From an uncultured bacterium (GTDB lineage Bacteria; Actinomycetota; Coriobacteriia; Coriobacteriales; Coriobacteriaceae): a DNA stretch of 64,000 nucleotides. This document shows positions 16,095 through 25,003 of the stretch, piece after piece (within the stretch, counting starts at the first letter, position 1; each line of letters begins with the position of its first letter). Made by a program: the position numbers and the translations under genes. The notes beneath the pieces are model-generated. The model was not told the origin of the DNA. It did no database searches and saw only the letters and a program-made list of their open reading frames with translations. The stretch is taken from NCBI GenBank assembly GCA_905215385.1, contig CAJMPY010000005.1:1-64000 (forward strand), given 5' to 3'.

Positions 16095-17033
16095 CTATGC
16101 CGAGGCCTTGGCCTTGCGGCGCTTGCGGACCGCGTGGATCACGATGTCCAGCAGCAACAACACAATGGCTACGACCACGATGAGCACGGCAAACTCGCGC
16201 TTGCCCCAGTGGCGGCCGGCCAGCGACTTTTGCTTGTCGACGTCCTTCTTGCTGTACTTGGTGCGCACGCAATGCACCAGCAGGCGATGGTCGTTCACGC
16301 CGTAGGGCGTGCAGGTGACGAGCGTCACCTTGTCGGCGCCGGGCTCGATGGTCAGCGACTCCATCTCCTCGGGCAACACCACCTCGGAGTCCACCATCTT
16401 GTAGGCGAGCGTCTTGTTCATGGTGTGCAGCAGCACCAGGTCGCCGGGCTCCAGCGAATGGATGTCGTCGAACATGCTCAGGTTGCGCATACCCGAGTGC
16501 GCGGTGAGCACGCAATGCGTCGAGGTGCCGCCCACCGGCAGGCTCGTGCCCTCCAGGTGGCCGACGCCCGCCATAAGGACTTCCTCGCTCGTGCCGTGGT
16601 AGATGGGCATGCTCACGTCGATGGAGGGGATCTCGACCCAGCTCATCATGGGGTCGCGGTCAAAGATGAGCTGCTGAGCGTAGGGCTCGATCCGGTCGGC
16701 GGGGAGCTCGGTGGCCTCGCCCGCCAGCTGCTCGTTAAAGGAGCGCGCCTGGAGCAGGATGCGCTCGCGCTCCTCGGCAGACAGCGCGTCCACGGTGCTG
16801 GACACGGTGCTGATCTGGTTGAACACGCCCGAGGCCTCGAGCCGGTCCAAGATCCACGGCCAGGTCATAAGGCCCACGCCAATAAGGATGATGACGATGG
16901 TGATGAGTCGATCGGCCCAACGCGGCAGTCGCTTGCGGCGGCGCTTGGGCTTTTGTTGAGGTTTGGGCTGAGGGCTTGAGCCACCGTTGGCCGCGGCGTT
17001 ATTGCTCTTCATATGTTTGGCGCCCTGCACCAT
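16095..17033 (-). CDS. Class C sortase (pilus assembly)
   Basis: 312 residues: short basic N-terminus, membrane helix at about 42-62, catalytic domain, second membrane helix near the C-terminus (FAVLIVVVAIVLLLLDIVI). The His is in CVLTAHSGM and the Cys in TLVTCTPYGVNDHRLLVHC, with the Arg in the same segment. Two-helix layout plus the C-terminal anchor and the TPYGxNDHRLL motif mark class C, which joins pilin LPxTG threonines to pilin lysines. The D-P-M/M-S-W lid-like stretch (about 124-130) fits as well. Start at 17033 has GAGGAG upstream. It lies 545 bases downstream of the major pilin gene, past two hairpins, so it probably has its own promoter. Confidence 0.9.
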   Translation of the reverse strand: MVQGAKHMKSNNAAANGGSSPQPKPQQKPKRRRKRLPRWADRLITIVIILIGVGLMTWPWILDRLEASGVFNQISTVSSTVDALSAEERERILLQARSFNEQLAGEATELPADRIEPYAQQLIFDRDPMMSWVEIPSIDVSMPIYHGTSEEVLMAGVGHLEGTSLPVGGTSTHCVLTAHSGMRNLSMFDDIHSLEPGDLVLLHTMNKTLAYKMVDSEVVLPEEMESLTIEPGADKVTLVTCTPYGVNDHRLLVHCVRTKYSKKDVDKQKSLAGRHWGKREFAVLIVVVAIVLLLLDIVIHAVRKRRKAKASA

Positions 17034-17266
17034 CGCCAGTCACTCCTCTACAACTCAAGTTGTCTAAACAAATAATAGCCGATTCGCGAGCTCATGCGCC
17101 AGACAACGCAGCCTGACAGCATTGCACAGCGCGAGTATGGGCCCGCATTTGAGTTTTCAAAATGTCCCGAATCGACTGGGCGATTCGGGATACAATGTCA
17201 AAAGAAAACGACGCACCCCGCGTAAATGTTTGGGAGCGCGGGCGGCCTAGTTTTCAGCTTTTGTTA

Positions 17267-17294
17267 AATGCCCGGGCTCCGAACCCCGGGCATT
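17267..17294. terminator. Terminator-like hairpin
   Basis: AATGCCCGGG and CCCGGGCATT arms, followed by TCTTATTT on the plus strand and TTTAACAAAA on the minus strand. Possible second terminator for the pilin operon. Confidence 0.5.
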
Positions 17295-17447
17295 CTTATT
17301 TGCGCTTGTTGCAGCGCAAATGCCTTCTACCGTCCGCACCGCGCGTGCGCCTACGGACCTTAAACCGAACCTCATACGAGTCAAGAAACGCGATGACGAA
17401 CGTGCTCGCATCGGACGATGGAGGCTGTCTGCGTTGTCCAAAAAGAA

Positions 17448-17478
17448 CGGGGCAGACTCCATTGCGGAGTCTGTCCCG
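17448..17478 (-). terminator. Terminator of the pilin operon
   Basis: On the minus strand CGGGACAGACTCC-gcaat-GGAGTCTGCCCCG followed by TTCTTTTTGG, about 100 bases after the major pilin stop. It should limit read-through into the sortase gene. Confidence 0.7.
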
Positions 17479-17578
17479 AAAAGAGAATGGCAAAGCAAGA
17501 ACGTGGATGAACGAGAAAAGTGTCCGCAAGTCTCATGGCCATCACATCCCACCTGCCAAAGGGATGGGTGAGCGAGCG

Positions 17579-19390
17579 TTACTCCTGCTCGGACTCCTCG
17601 GCCTGCTTACGGCTGCGGATGAGGTGCGCCACACCGATGCACAGCACCGCGCCACCAGCGATCCAAGTGAAGGTCACGCCGTTAAGACCGGTCAGCGGGA
17701 GGCCAACCTGCTTGGTATCGCCAACGGTGATGTTGAAGTAGCCATCGGTGACCTTGTCCGAGCCGGCCTGCGCCGTTAACCTGTTATCACCGGCATCCCC
17801 ATCGGTAAGGCCAGCGATGACCTTGTCACTCTGGTTCTTGCTATCAAGCGTGCCAGAGAGCGCAGTAAGACCAGCGTTCGGATCAATGGCGTTCATGGTC
17901 GGCTTGATCTCGAAGGTGAAGGGTTCGACCTTGGTGTAACCATCGGGAGCAGAAGTTTCCGTGACCGTATAGACGCCAGCATCGAGACCGGTAAGCGTAA
18001 TGACACCATCGGGGTCCATCGAAAGCTCAACCTTGCTGTCGCTCAAAGTGCCGTCACTATTGACATATTTAACGTTTGCGCTGTTCTCGTCACCGTTAGT
18101 TGTGTCACCAGCTGCGATGGTGAACTTAGCACCTTTCAGCGCCTTCTCAGTGCCAAGGTCAACCTTGTTGATCTTGAGACCGTAGGTGTAGTCCTTGACC
18201 GTATCGGACTCCGAGGTGCCAGTGCCACCTGACATGGGGTTGTTAGAATACTCGAGCGTAACGGTGTTGGGGTTGCCATTCAGCTGGTTGTTTGCACCCG
18301 CAATAATCGCGCTTGCGTTGAGCCTCGCCCTGTAGAAAACGACGATTTCAGTCTTCCCATCAATCGTAAGCTCTTCGCCATTTTTCGCAGTGGCCGACTT
18401 CAAGCCCTTTTCGCCCTTATTAAAATTGACTACCAGGTCACGACTAGAGCCAGAGGGGTTAGTCACATTGTAGCTAGTCGAATCGATCTTGGTATATACA
18501 CCATTATTCAGTGCATAAACGCTGAGCGAGCCCTCGATGTAGTCGAGACCGGCCGACAGCTGATCCGTGAACTTGTAGGAATAGGAGTCATAGCTGGCGT
18601 AGTTATCTGCAATCGTACCGGTAAGCCTATAGTTCACTTCCTGGCCAACTTGGGAGTCGGCAGCGTCCACCCAGTCAGTCTCGCCGGTAATGTCACCGCC
18701 CTTCACCTTAGAATCATCGAGGATCTTTTTCTCAACCGTGGGGATGCTGGTCTTCTCATGGACAGTTACGGCGCTACCGCCCACGACTGCAAAGATCGGG
18801 GACGTGCCAGTGTTCGGCTTGGTCGAATCGAGATCGCTGGTCACAAACAGGTAGTAACCGTTGCCATGCGCCTGATCAGGAGTCCAAGAATTACCAGTAG
18901 GGATGTTGGTCGCGGCAGGTTTCTCACTCTTAACGGCATTCGCAACTGCGTAGAGAACATTGTTGGTAGCGATTCGCGTTCCATCAGTCGATGTTGATCC
19001 TGCAGTAGTGGAATCCGCATGTGCCATGAGGAAGTCGGCTACTTCCTGGGCCGTAGGTTTGTCAGACAGCTGATCCTTAACCTCCAAGCCGTCATAACCC
19101 TTCCAGTCTTTCTTAATGGCATCAATCACCTTCGTGCTAACCGTATCGCTCGCCCACGTGATGTTCTGAGCGGTCTTGCCACCGTTTTCAGTGTCGGTCA
19201 CCGTAGCCTTAAAGATCTGGTACGCCTTGAACGTGGTGCCATCGTTTTTCTCGGCCTGACTAATGGTGATGCTGCCGTCACCCTCGGCCGCAAACGCCAT
19301 GGTCACCGGGGCCATCACGCCGCCGAAGCTCAGCGCTGCTGTGAGGCCGGCGGTTACTGCCAGGCGTGCGATGTTCTTGCTCATGCTCAT
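17579..19390 (-). CDS. Major pilin (LPxTG, SpaA/FimA-type shaft subunit)
   Basis: 603 residues from ATG 19390 (GGAGG 8 bases upstream; a longer frame has none). Signal peptide at about 1-36 ending AFAA. A probable pilin-motif lysine lies in TVEKKILDD after the first domain. The C-terminal Cna_B-like domain carries LKGAKFTIA and the E-box YTVTETSAPDGY, whose Glu catalyses Lys-Asn isopeptide bonds. The cell-wall sorting signal is LPLTG, then a hydrophobic helix and the tail RSRKQAEESEQE. Last of three pilin genes transcribed together; the sortase follows. It is homologous to the upstream minor pilin (both have the P-I-x-A-x-VGGSAVTV segment), pointing to duplication. Confidence 0.92.
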   Translation of the reverse strand: MSMSKNIARLAVTAGLTAALSFGGVMAPVTMAFAAEGDGSITISQAEKNDGTTFKAYQIFKATVTDTENGGKTAQNITWASDTVSTKVIDAIKKDWKGYDGLEVKDQLSDKPTAQEVADFLMAHADSTTAGSTSTDGTRIATNNVLYAVANAVKSEKPAATNIPTGNSWTPDQAHGNGYYLFVTSDLDSTKPNTGTSPIFAVVGGSAVTVHEKTSIPTVEKKILDDSKVKGGDITGETDWVDAADSQVGQEVNYRLTGTIADNYASYDSYSYKFTDQLSAGLDYIEGSLSVYALNNGVYTKIDSTSYNVTNPSGSSRDLVVNFNKGEKGLKSATAKNGEELTIDGKTEIVVFYRARLNASAIIAGANNQLNGNPNTVTLEYSNNPMSGGTGTSESDTVKDYTYGLKINKVDLGTEKALKGAKFTIAAGDTTNGDENSANVKYVNSDGTLSDSKVELSMDPDGVITLTGLDAGVYTVTETSAPDGYTKVEPFTFEIKPTMNAIDPNAGLTALSGTLDSKNQSDKVIAGLTDGDAGDNRLTAQAGSDKVTDGYFNITVGDTKQVGLPLTGLNGVTFTWIAGGAVLCIGVAHLIRSRKQAEESEQE

Positions 19391-19498
19391 CTTCTTTTCC
19401 TCCGTTTTCCGTTTGATTCTCATTCGATCGGTCATCATCTGTCTGTGTCTTAGCATCTGCTTCGCTACGTCTCGCCCCGCTCTCTGTGGGGCTGCCAG

Positions 19499-21169
19499 CT
19501 ACTCTTTATGGCTGCCACCTCCCCGCTTGACCAGGAGCGCGGCCACGATGAGCGCGGCTCCGGCGACCGCTGCGGCGGCCGCGGCGTACATTGCCATATC
19601 GCCAGTCGAGGGCATAAAGCCTCCGGTGATAATGCTAGGGGGTGTGCCGGTGGGCGTGTTGATGAGCGACGCCTCCAGGCTGCCCGTCGACCCGTCCGCG
19701 CTGTCGGCGCGCAGGGGCGACTCGGCCGTGATGGTGAGTTTGGGCTTGGCGGCGGCCACCTGGTCGACGTCCAGGCCCTCGGCCTTGACCGTCACGGAGC
19801 GCGTGCCCTCGAAGGCGGTGTAGCCCTTGGGCGCCTTGAGCTCGCGGACCTCCAGCTTGCCCGAGTCCACGCCCGAGACGGTCACGCGGCCGTCCTCGCC
19901 CGTGGTGACGGTGGCCTTGCCCTCCGCATCCCACGTGCCGTCGGCCGCCAGCGTGCGGCCGCGGTCGTCGGCGATGCTCAGGACCGCCCCGGCAAGCGGC
20001 TTGTCACCGTCGCTGCCGCGCTTGGTGAGCGCGAGATCCCAGGTGTAGGCGCACGCGTCGTCGCTCGGCGTGCGGGTGAAGCCGGCGTCGCCGGACTGGT
20101 CGGCAAAGGGAGAGCGCGGGTAGCGCAGGTAGGCCTCGTTGGGGTTGCCCTTCGCGATGCCGTGGTTGCATGCGCTGTTGAGCGGCGCGTTGTACACGGC
20201 GACCACGCGGGCTCCCGCGGCGAAGGCGTCGGCCCCGCCGAGCGCGGCGATCAGGTCGCCGGTGCGCACGGTGAAGGTCTTGCCGTCGACCGCTACCTTG
20301 GTGGCGCACTCGACCGTGATATCGGTCCAGCCCTTCGCGGGCTCGGTGCCGGCGCGGCCGTCCTTGCCGGCCGAGACGGCGCCGAAGCCGCCGTCCGCGC
20401 CCGCCGCCACGTACACGCGCATGCTCGCGGCCACCTTGGAGGGATCGAGCCCCGCGCTCATGGTGTCGACGAACCGTACCGTGTAGGTGTCGTAGGCCGT
20501 GAGGCCCGCCGGGACCGTGGCAGAGAGGCGCCAGTACAGGTCGTCGGCGACCGTGGCGTCGGCGGCCTTCTGCCAGGCGGCGGCGCCGTCCTCCAGCACG
20601 TGCTTGGCGACCTTGGGGGTCGCCGCCTTGGGCTTGACGGTGACGGCGCTGCCGCCCACCAGGGCCATGATCGGCGCGGTGCCGGCCTCGCCCTGGGCGA
20701 TGGCGTCGTCGTCGGCGACGATGAGCCAGTAGCCGCAGGGCAGCTCGGCCATCGTGCCCGCGTTAAGGGCCGCGAGCTCGGCGCCAGAGCTCTGGAGGGA
20801 ACGAGCGAGCTGTGCGCTCAGCGCGCTCGTAAGGTGGGAATCGGAGTTGAGCCACTCGGCAGCTTCCTGCGCGGTGGTCTGGGAATTGGGCATGCCGGCG
20901 CTGTGCAGCACAGGCAGTGCGGCGTCGCGCACGGCGTCGCTTGCCCAGGCAAGGTCGGTGAAGGTCTTGGCGTCGCTGCCGCCGTCGACGACGTTAACGC
21001 TAAAGATCTGGTAGGCGTCGTAGCTGCTCGCCACGGTGCCGCTCACCGTGATGGAACCGGTCGAGGTCGGAGCGGCCTGCGCGGATGCGGGGAACACAAC
21101 CGCGCAGGTGCCGATCAGGAGGGCAAGCAGCGCAAACAAGATCGGGAAGGAGCAAACTTTCTTATTCAC
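19499..21169 (-). CDS. Minor (ancillary) pilin with MPSTG sorting signal
   Basis: 556 residues from GTG 21169, which has AAGGGAGG about 8 bases upstream and overlaps the adhesin stop by 8 bases; longer frames would extend far into the adhesin gene. Signal peptide ends near ASAQAA. The middle resembles the major pilin (VGGSAVTVKPK, then a TPKVAKHVLED pilin-motif-like lysine). A Cna_B domain follows with the E-box-like LEVRELKAPKGY. The sorting signal is non-standard, FMPSTGD, followed by a hydrophobic Ala/Val helix and KRGGGSHKE. Much higher GC than the adjacent adhesin gene, so the three genes do not share base composition. Probably the basal or minor subunit. Confidence 0.88.
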   Translation of the reverse strand: MNKKVCSFPILFALLALLIGTCAVVFPASAQAAPTSTGSITVSGTVASSYDAYQIFSVNVVDGGSDAKTFTDLAWASDAVRDAALPVLHSAGMPNSQTTAQEAAEWLNSDSHLTSALSAQLARSLQSSGAELAALNAGTMAELPCGYWLIVADDDAIAQGEAGTAPIMALVGGSAVTVKPKAATPKVAKHVLEDGAAAWQKAADATVADDLYWRLSATVPAGLTAYDTYTVRFVDTMSAGLDPSKVAASMRVYVAAGADGGFGAVSAGKDGRAGTEPAKGWTDITVECATKVAVDGKTFTVRTGDLIAALGGADAFAAGARVVAVYNAPLNSACNHGIAKGNPNEAYLRYPRSPFADQSGDAGFTRTPSDDACAYTWDLALTKRGSDGDKPLAGAVLSIADDRGRTLAADGTWDAEGKATVTTGEDGRVTVSGVDSGKLEVRELKAPKGYTAFEGTRSVTVKAEGLDVDQVAAAKPKLTITAESPLRADSADGSTGSLEASLINTPTGTPPSIITGGFMPSTGDMAMYAAAAAAVAGAALIVAALLVKRGGGSHKE

Positions 21170-24100
21170 GACGCTCGCCTCCCTTCGCATTCGCCTTGCG
21201 ACGAATGTGCATCCAGGCCGCAGCAGCGCAAAGCACCGCCGCGCCGGCAAGGTACGTCAGCGTGACGCCCGACATACCAGAAAGGGGCAAAGAAGTGGAG
21301 TAGGTGTTGATGAAGGTGGGGGTGGAACTGTCGGTGAGTTCGTGGTCCGCAGTATCGGCGTTTACCCACGTACCGCCGGGGTCAACGGTCCCCCTCCTGT
21401 AGGTCACCTTACAGCTGATGGTCCCACTGGTATTGTCCGTTGCAACAACTGTGAACTTGTAGACCGAATTATCGAACTTGTAGTGCGAGAACAGCGAACT
21501 GTTGTCTTTCTCGCGCACATAGTACGTGAAGGTCTTGGAAGCGCCACGGCCCGTGGAGTCAGGCTCCTTCGTGATATCAGAAAGCGAGTACTCAATCCCC
21601 TTATCAGAGTCATCTAAGAACGAAAGCGTCTGCTTCTTGTTATCGCCAGTAGTATTGGCCTCACGAATAATGTGCTGAAAACTGCCATCGGTCGCAAGCT
21701 GAAGCGTAAACTCCTTCATCTCGCCGCCCTCAACGACCTTAGTCGCCTTGGGAGTCCAAGAACCGCTGGAGGTGTACGGAGTGTACTTGTTGGTGAAAGT
21801 TGCACCACTAGCAAGCGCAACGATAACAGCGTTTTCACCTTCAGCTTCTGTGACGGCTGCTGGTTCTGTTTCTGGCGTTCTTGCGCCAGCGCCGTCATTT
21901 TTTACCTTTGTTACCGAAACGCTCTTGACTTTGTAATACGTGTATTTAATGTCAAGCACGTTGTGCGACTTGCCCTCATCCTTCACAACCTCAGGATCAA
22001 TTTTGTAGATCGTTTTGTCGTAAGTCACGCCCTTGTCCTTGTCCGTGCCCGGAACCTCTACCAAGTAGTAAACAAGATCGTCATCGGCATAAACTTCACC
22101 CAGATCAAAGGTGAGATTTCCGTTCTCATCGTTTTTCACCGTATCGACCACCGAGCAGCGATTGAGCTGAAGATCACCATTGGAGTCAAAGCTCGGAATC
22201 GTATATGAGATCTCGCCTAGTTCGTTAATAATCTTGTTCTGCCTGAGAAGCTGGAAATCGAAATCATTTCCTTTAAGCTTGCCGCCCTCAAGCACCTTGG
22301 TGCCGTTGAGCTTCATCTTGGGGTAAACCTTGACCTCTCGAGTGGAACCGGCGACAACGTCTCCGTTGGTCATGATTCCGCCACCGTGGATATTGGAGCT
22401 GTTGCCCGTGATATATAACGTAGCCAGCCCTATAGCAGCATTTTGATCTTCAGCGGACGGTTTGGACTTTAGGCCAATCATGTACTTGGCTTGGGCTCCG
22501 TCATACTTACCGATGGTCGCAAGCTGACCGTCAATCGTGCCCGACCAATTTGCAGCACCACCGCCGAGCATCTGGCCCGTTACGGCTGCGATATAGTCAG
22601 CGTTATCCGACTTGCGGATAAGGAAGAGGTCCTCATGGCCACGCCTCTTGAAGTCATCAGTAATCTCACCGCCATCAACACTTGAAGGCTGGTCTTCATT
22701 CTTACCATTGGTGCCGCCTGATAGATTCTCACCGTTTGCATCGGTGTTTCCGAAAATCGCAATACCATTGGCATCTGTAATCGCCGTCTTGCCGCTCGGG
22801 CAGGCCGCGAAGCCACCACCATAGCCCTTGGCCGAGTTTTTGGTAATCAGGGCGTTGGATATCTTGAGACACGCCGAATTAACGCCTTCGGCACTGTTGC
22901 CTCCCTGGACAAACACGCCGCCGCCGCCCCAGTCATTGGGGGTATTAGTCGTATTGTTAGTTATGTAGGCTTTCTTGCCGATCACATTAAATTCGCCAAC
23001 TGTAGGCGCAGCGATACGGATGCCGCCGCCCTCAGAGTTTTGCGCCACATTGCTGGCGATGCTTCCACCAGAGAACGAAAACAAGGAGAGGGCCTGATTC
23101 CAAGCGCCAGCATAAATACCGCCACCGGCCTCGGCAGAATAGTTACCGGTGATGTAGCCACCGTTAATTGTGAGACTGCCGTTATTGAAGGCAGCAATAC
23201 CACCACCGCCGTGACATCCGTTGCCGATATGCTTCGTAGAGCCTTCATTGTCGCTGTAGAACTGATAGTTGTTGTTGGTAATGTAACCACCTGAAATGAC
23301 TACTGTTGAACCAACGGCACAAACACCGGCGCCGTAGCCTGATCGATCTTTGAACGTACCGTTACCGGAAATCGTGCCGCCGGTCATATTAATTGTGGAT
23401 CCGTTAGCGTACACGCCGCCGCCATTGGAGGCATAGTTGCCTGCAATTACGCCACCGGTCAAATTGAGGGTCGAAGCGCCGCCATTCGCGTTGGACACCA
23501 TAATGCCCGCGCCCGCGCCCGAGCTAGAAGCGCCACACACATAGCCGCCGCTCATGTTGACGGTAGAGCCGTTTTCGGCATAGATGAGGTTGCCGACGTT
23601 GCAATTTTTCTTTTGGGTAAGTACGCCGCTATCGAGATTAAACGTACCGCCCGCATAAACGTTGATGAGCTTCATCGTGGAGCCAGCAGCGGTACCCACG
23701 ATGGCACCCCTGATGCTGACCTCGTGCCTATAGAGAGTCTCGGTTGTCCCTGTACCGTTCGGCATCGATTCGGTCACGTAATACGTCAGCTTAGTCGGAA
23801 TGCCAGAACTGTCGCATCCCATCAAGGCAACTCGCCCGTTATTGTCGCCATCCGAATCCTGCTTTTGATCAGACCCTTGTTTAGAATCTTTGAGGGTAAG
23901 CGCAGCGTTATTGGCGATATTGAAGAGCGGCTTGTTTGAATTGTCGCCTGAATGCGTGATTTTGAAGCCGTTTAGGTCCAGCGTTATCATGCTGCCGTTC
24001 TTGTTAAGTGTGATTTCGCCAGCATAGTCAATATCAGCCGAAAGCTTAAAGATGGCGGCTTTATTTTCCACAACGCCTAGAAGCTTTCTCTGCAAATCAT

Positions 24101-24500
24101 CGGCATTATTGATGTCCGTGGCTGTCTCTTCGCTCGCCACAGCCTCCTCGGCTGACGAACCAGCACCATCGTCGATCGCTTCATTATCTTCTGCCTGTGA
24201 CTCGTCCTTGGACTGCTCCTCCGACTGAACATCGTCGTCGGCCACGGCACCATCACTATCCTGGTTTACGGCATCCTCGTTAGCAGTGTTGTCTACACCA
24301 GCAGACTCACTTGAGGAACCCCCCCCCATCACAGTTTCCTCGGTAGAAACCGCCTCGGCATCGTTGGCGATGGCCTGCGAGATCGGAGGCATGACGAGCG
24401 ACAGTACCAGGCTCAACACGGAGGCTCCGCACAAAACGCCTGCCAGTACACGGCGCGTCGCTTTTTTACTCTGCTTAGTTTTTTCTGAATTCGCTTTCAT
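21162..24500 (-). CDS. Pilus tip adhesin, beta-helix surface protein with LPLSG signal
   Basis: 1112 residues from ATG 24500 (GGGGAGGAG upstream). Signal peptide about 1-45. An acidic Ser/Glu/Asp-rich linker (about 55-125) follows. Residues about 130-680 contain many G-G-x-I/V...N-G-G turns (GGVYANGSTINMTGGTISGN style), as in right-handed beta-helix adhesins of the polymorphic outer-membrane type. The C-terminal part has Cna_B-like repeats, then LPLSG, a hydrophobic helix and basic tail. First gene of the pilus operon, so a tip-protein role is likely. GC is visibly lower than that of its neighbours, suggesting separate origin. A nine-G tract near codon 60 could switch the gene on and off. Confidence 0.88.
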   Translation of the reverse strand: MKANSEKTKQSKKATRRVLAGVLCGASVLSLVLSLVMPPISQAIANDAEAVSTEETVMGGGSSSESAGVDNTANEDAVNQDSDGAVADDDVQSEEQSKDESQAEDNEAIDDGAGSSAEEAVASEETATDINNADDLQRKLLGVVENKAAIFKLSADIDYAGEITLNKNGSMITLDLNGFKITHSGDNSNKPLFNIANNAALTLKDSKQGSDQKQDSDGDNNGRVALMGCDSSGIPTKLTYYVTESMPNGTGTTETLYRHEVSIRGAIVGTAAGSTMKLINVYAGGTFNLDSGVLTQKKNCNVGNLIYAENGSTVNMSGGYVCGASSSGAGAGIMVSNANGGASTLNLTGGVIAGNYASNGGGVYANGSTINMTGGTISGNGTFKDRSGYGAGVCAVGSTVVISGGYITNNNYQFYSDNEGSTKHIGNGCHGGGGIAAFNNGSLTINGGYITGNYSAEAGGGIYAGAWNQALSLFSFSGGSIASNVAQNSEGGGIRIAAPTVGEFNVIGKKAYITNNTTNTPNDWGGGGVFVQGGNSAEGVNSACLKISNALITKNSAKGYGGGFAACPSGKTAITDANGIAIFGNTDANGENLSGGTNGKNEDQPSSVDGGEITDDFKRRGHEDLFLIRKSDNADYIAAVTGQMLGGGAANWSGTIDGQLATIGKYDGAQAKYMIGLKSKPSAEDQNAAIGLATLYITGNSSNIHGGGIMTNGDVVAGSTREVKVYPKMKLNGTKVLEGGKLKGNDFDFQLLRQNKIINELGEISYTIPSFDSNGDLQLNRCSVVDTVKNDENGNLTFDLGEVYADDDLVYYLVEVPGTDKDKGVTYDKTIYKIDPEVVKDEGKSHNVLDIKYTYYKVKSVSVTKVKNDGAGARTPETEPAAVTEAEGENAVIVALASGATFTNKYTPYTSSGSWTPKATKVVEGGEMKEFTLQLATDGSFQHIIREANTTGDNKKQTLSFLDDSDKGIEYSLSDITKEPDSTGRGASKTFTYYVREKDNSSLFSHYKFDNSVYKFTVVATDNTSGTISCKVTYRRGTVDPGGTWVNADTADHELTDSSTPTFINTYSTSLPLSGMSGVTLTYLAGAAVLCAAAAWMHIRRKANAKGGERRE
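24319..24327 (-). repeat. Nine-base poly-G tract inside the tip adhesin gene
   Basis: On the coding strand it reads ATGGGGGGGGGTTCC (Met-Gly-Gly-Gly-Ser). Losing one G gives a TAG stop about 12 codons later; gaining one gives a TGA about 8 codons later. This is the structure of a slipped-strand phase-variation switch. Confidence 0.75.
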
Positions 24501-24589
24501 CGATGTCTCCTCCCCAAGAGACCGCGATCTTGCTCTTTCACTATCAAACGTATCTGCGCAATCTGTAATTGCGCTCGCTAAGTGATGCA

Positions 24590-24618
24590 ATTATAACGAT
24601 TGTTTAAACATCTGAGCA
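24590..24618 (-). promoter_or_regulatory. Promoter of the pilus operon
   Basis: Perfect -10 TATAAT at 24590-24595, 17-base spacer, weak -35 TGCTCA at 24613-24618. It gives a leader of about 80 bases before the adhesin ATG. The weak -35 suggests an activator. Confidence 0.55.
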
Positions 24619-24956
24619 GCAAAACCGACATTTTTGTGCAAGTTCTTAATTCTCTTGACATTTACTCAGATTTACCTTCGTTTATTCGCTATCTATTTTT
24701 TGTTTCTACTGGTAATTTAGTTAGCTATCAGTTTTTTAATAGCATTTTATTTATTTGCACAACATTTTGGTCAAGAGCAAACATCCTGCGAACGGTCGAA
24801 TAACGACCGTGAGCGGTAGGTCATCAACCGGGATGAATACCCTACCAAATTGATGAGAATATCTTTACCCATCGGTGGTCAGAAGCGTAATCTTCAGACA
24901 ACCATATTTGAATTTATGCGCAGATTTTAGGTTTCAATTCGCCCAAATCGCCTGAG

Positions 24957-24989
24957 ACCACCACAAAGGCACCTGTCCCCTTTGCGGTG
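24957..24989. repeat. Palindromic element P2, copy 2
   Basis: ACCACCACAAAGG...CCTTTGCGGTG arms around the CACCTGTCCC core, 15 bases past the 3' end of the HAD phosphatase gene (minus strand). Confidence 0.75.
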
Positions 24990-25003
24990 ACTCTCCCCCG
25001 GCG

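Larger units (their letters stand above)
17034..17578. other. Spacer between sortase and major pilin genes
   Basis: No credible gene. It holds two terminator-like hairpins (17267-17294 and 17448-17478), and near 17050-17065 a palindrome CAACTTGAGTTG just upstream of the sortase start, which could be an operator or part of its leader. TATTAT near 17077 on the minus strand is a possible -10 for the sortase. Confidence 0.5.
24501..25003. other. AT-rich upstream region of the pilus operon
   Basis: No intact gene. Bases 24600-24780 are strikingly AT-rich for this genome. Minus-strand bases about 24748-24858 can be read as a 37-codon open stretch containing GRVFIPVDDLPL, possibly a decayed coding remnant. 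It also holds the pilus promoter (24590-24618) and a P2 hairpin near the right end. Confidence 0.45.

Noticed and set aside
24757..24890. Riboswitch upstream of the pilus operon
   Set aside because: Two nested hairpins exist, but they match no riboswitch core I know and lie upstream of the promoter, not in the transcribed leader.
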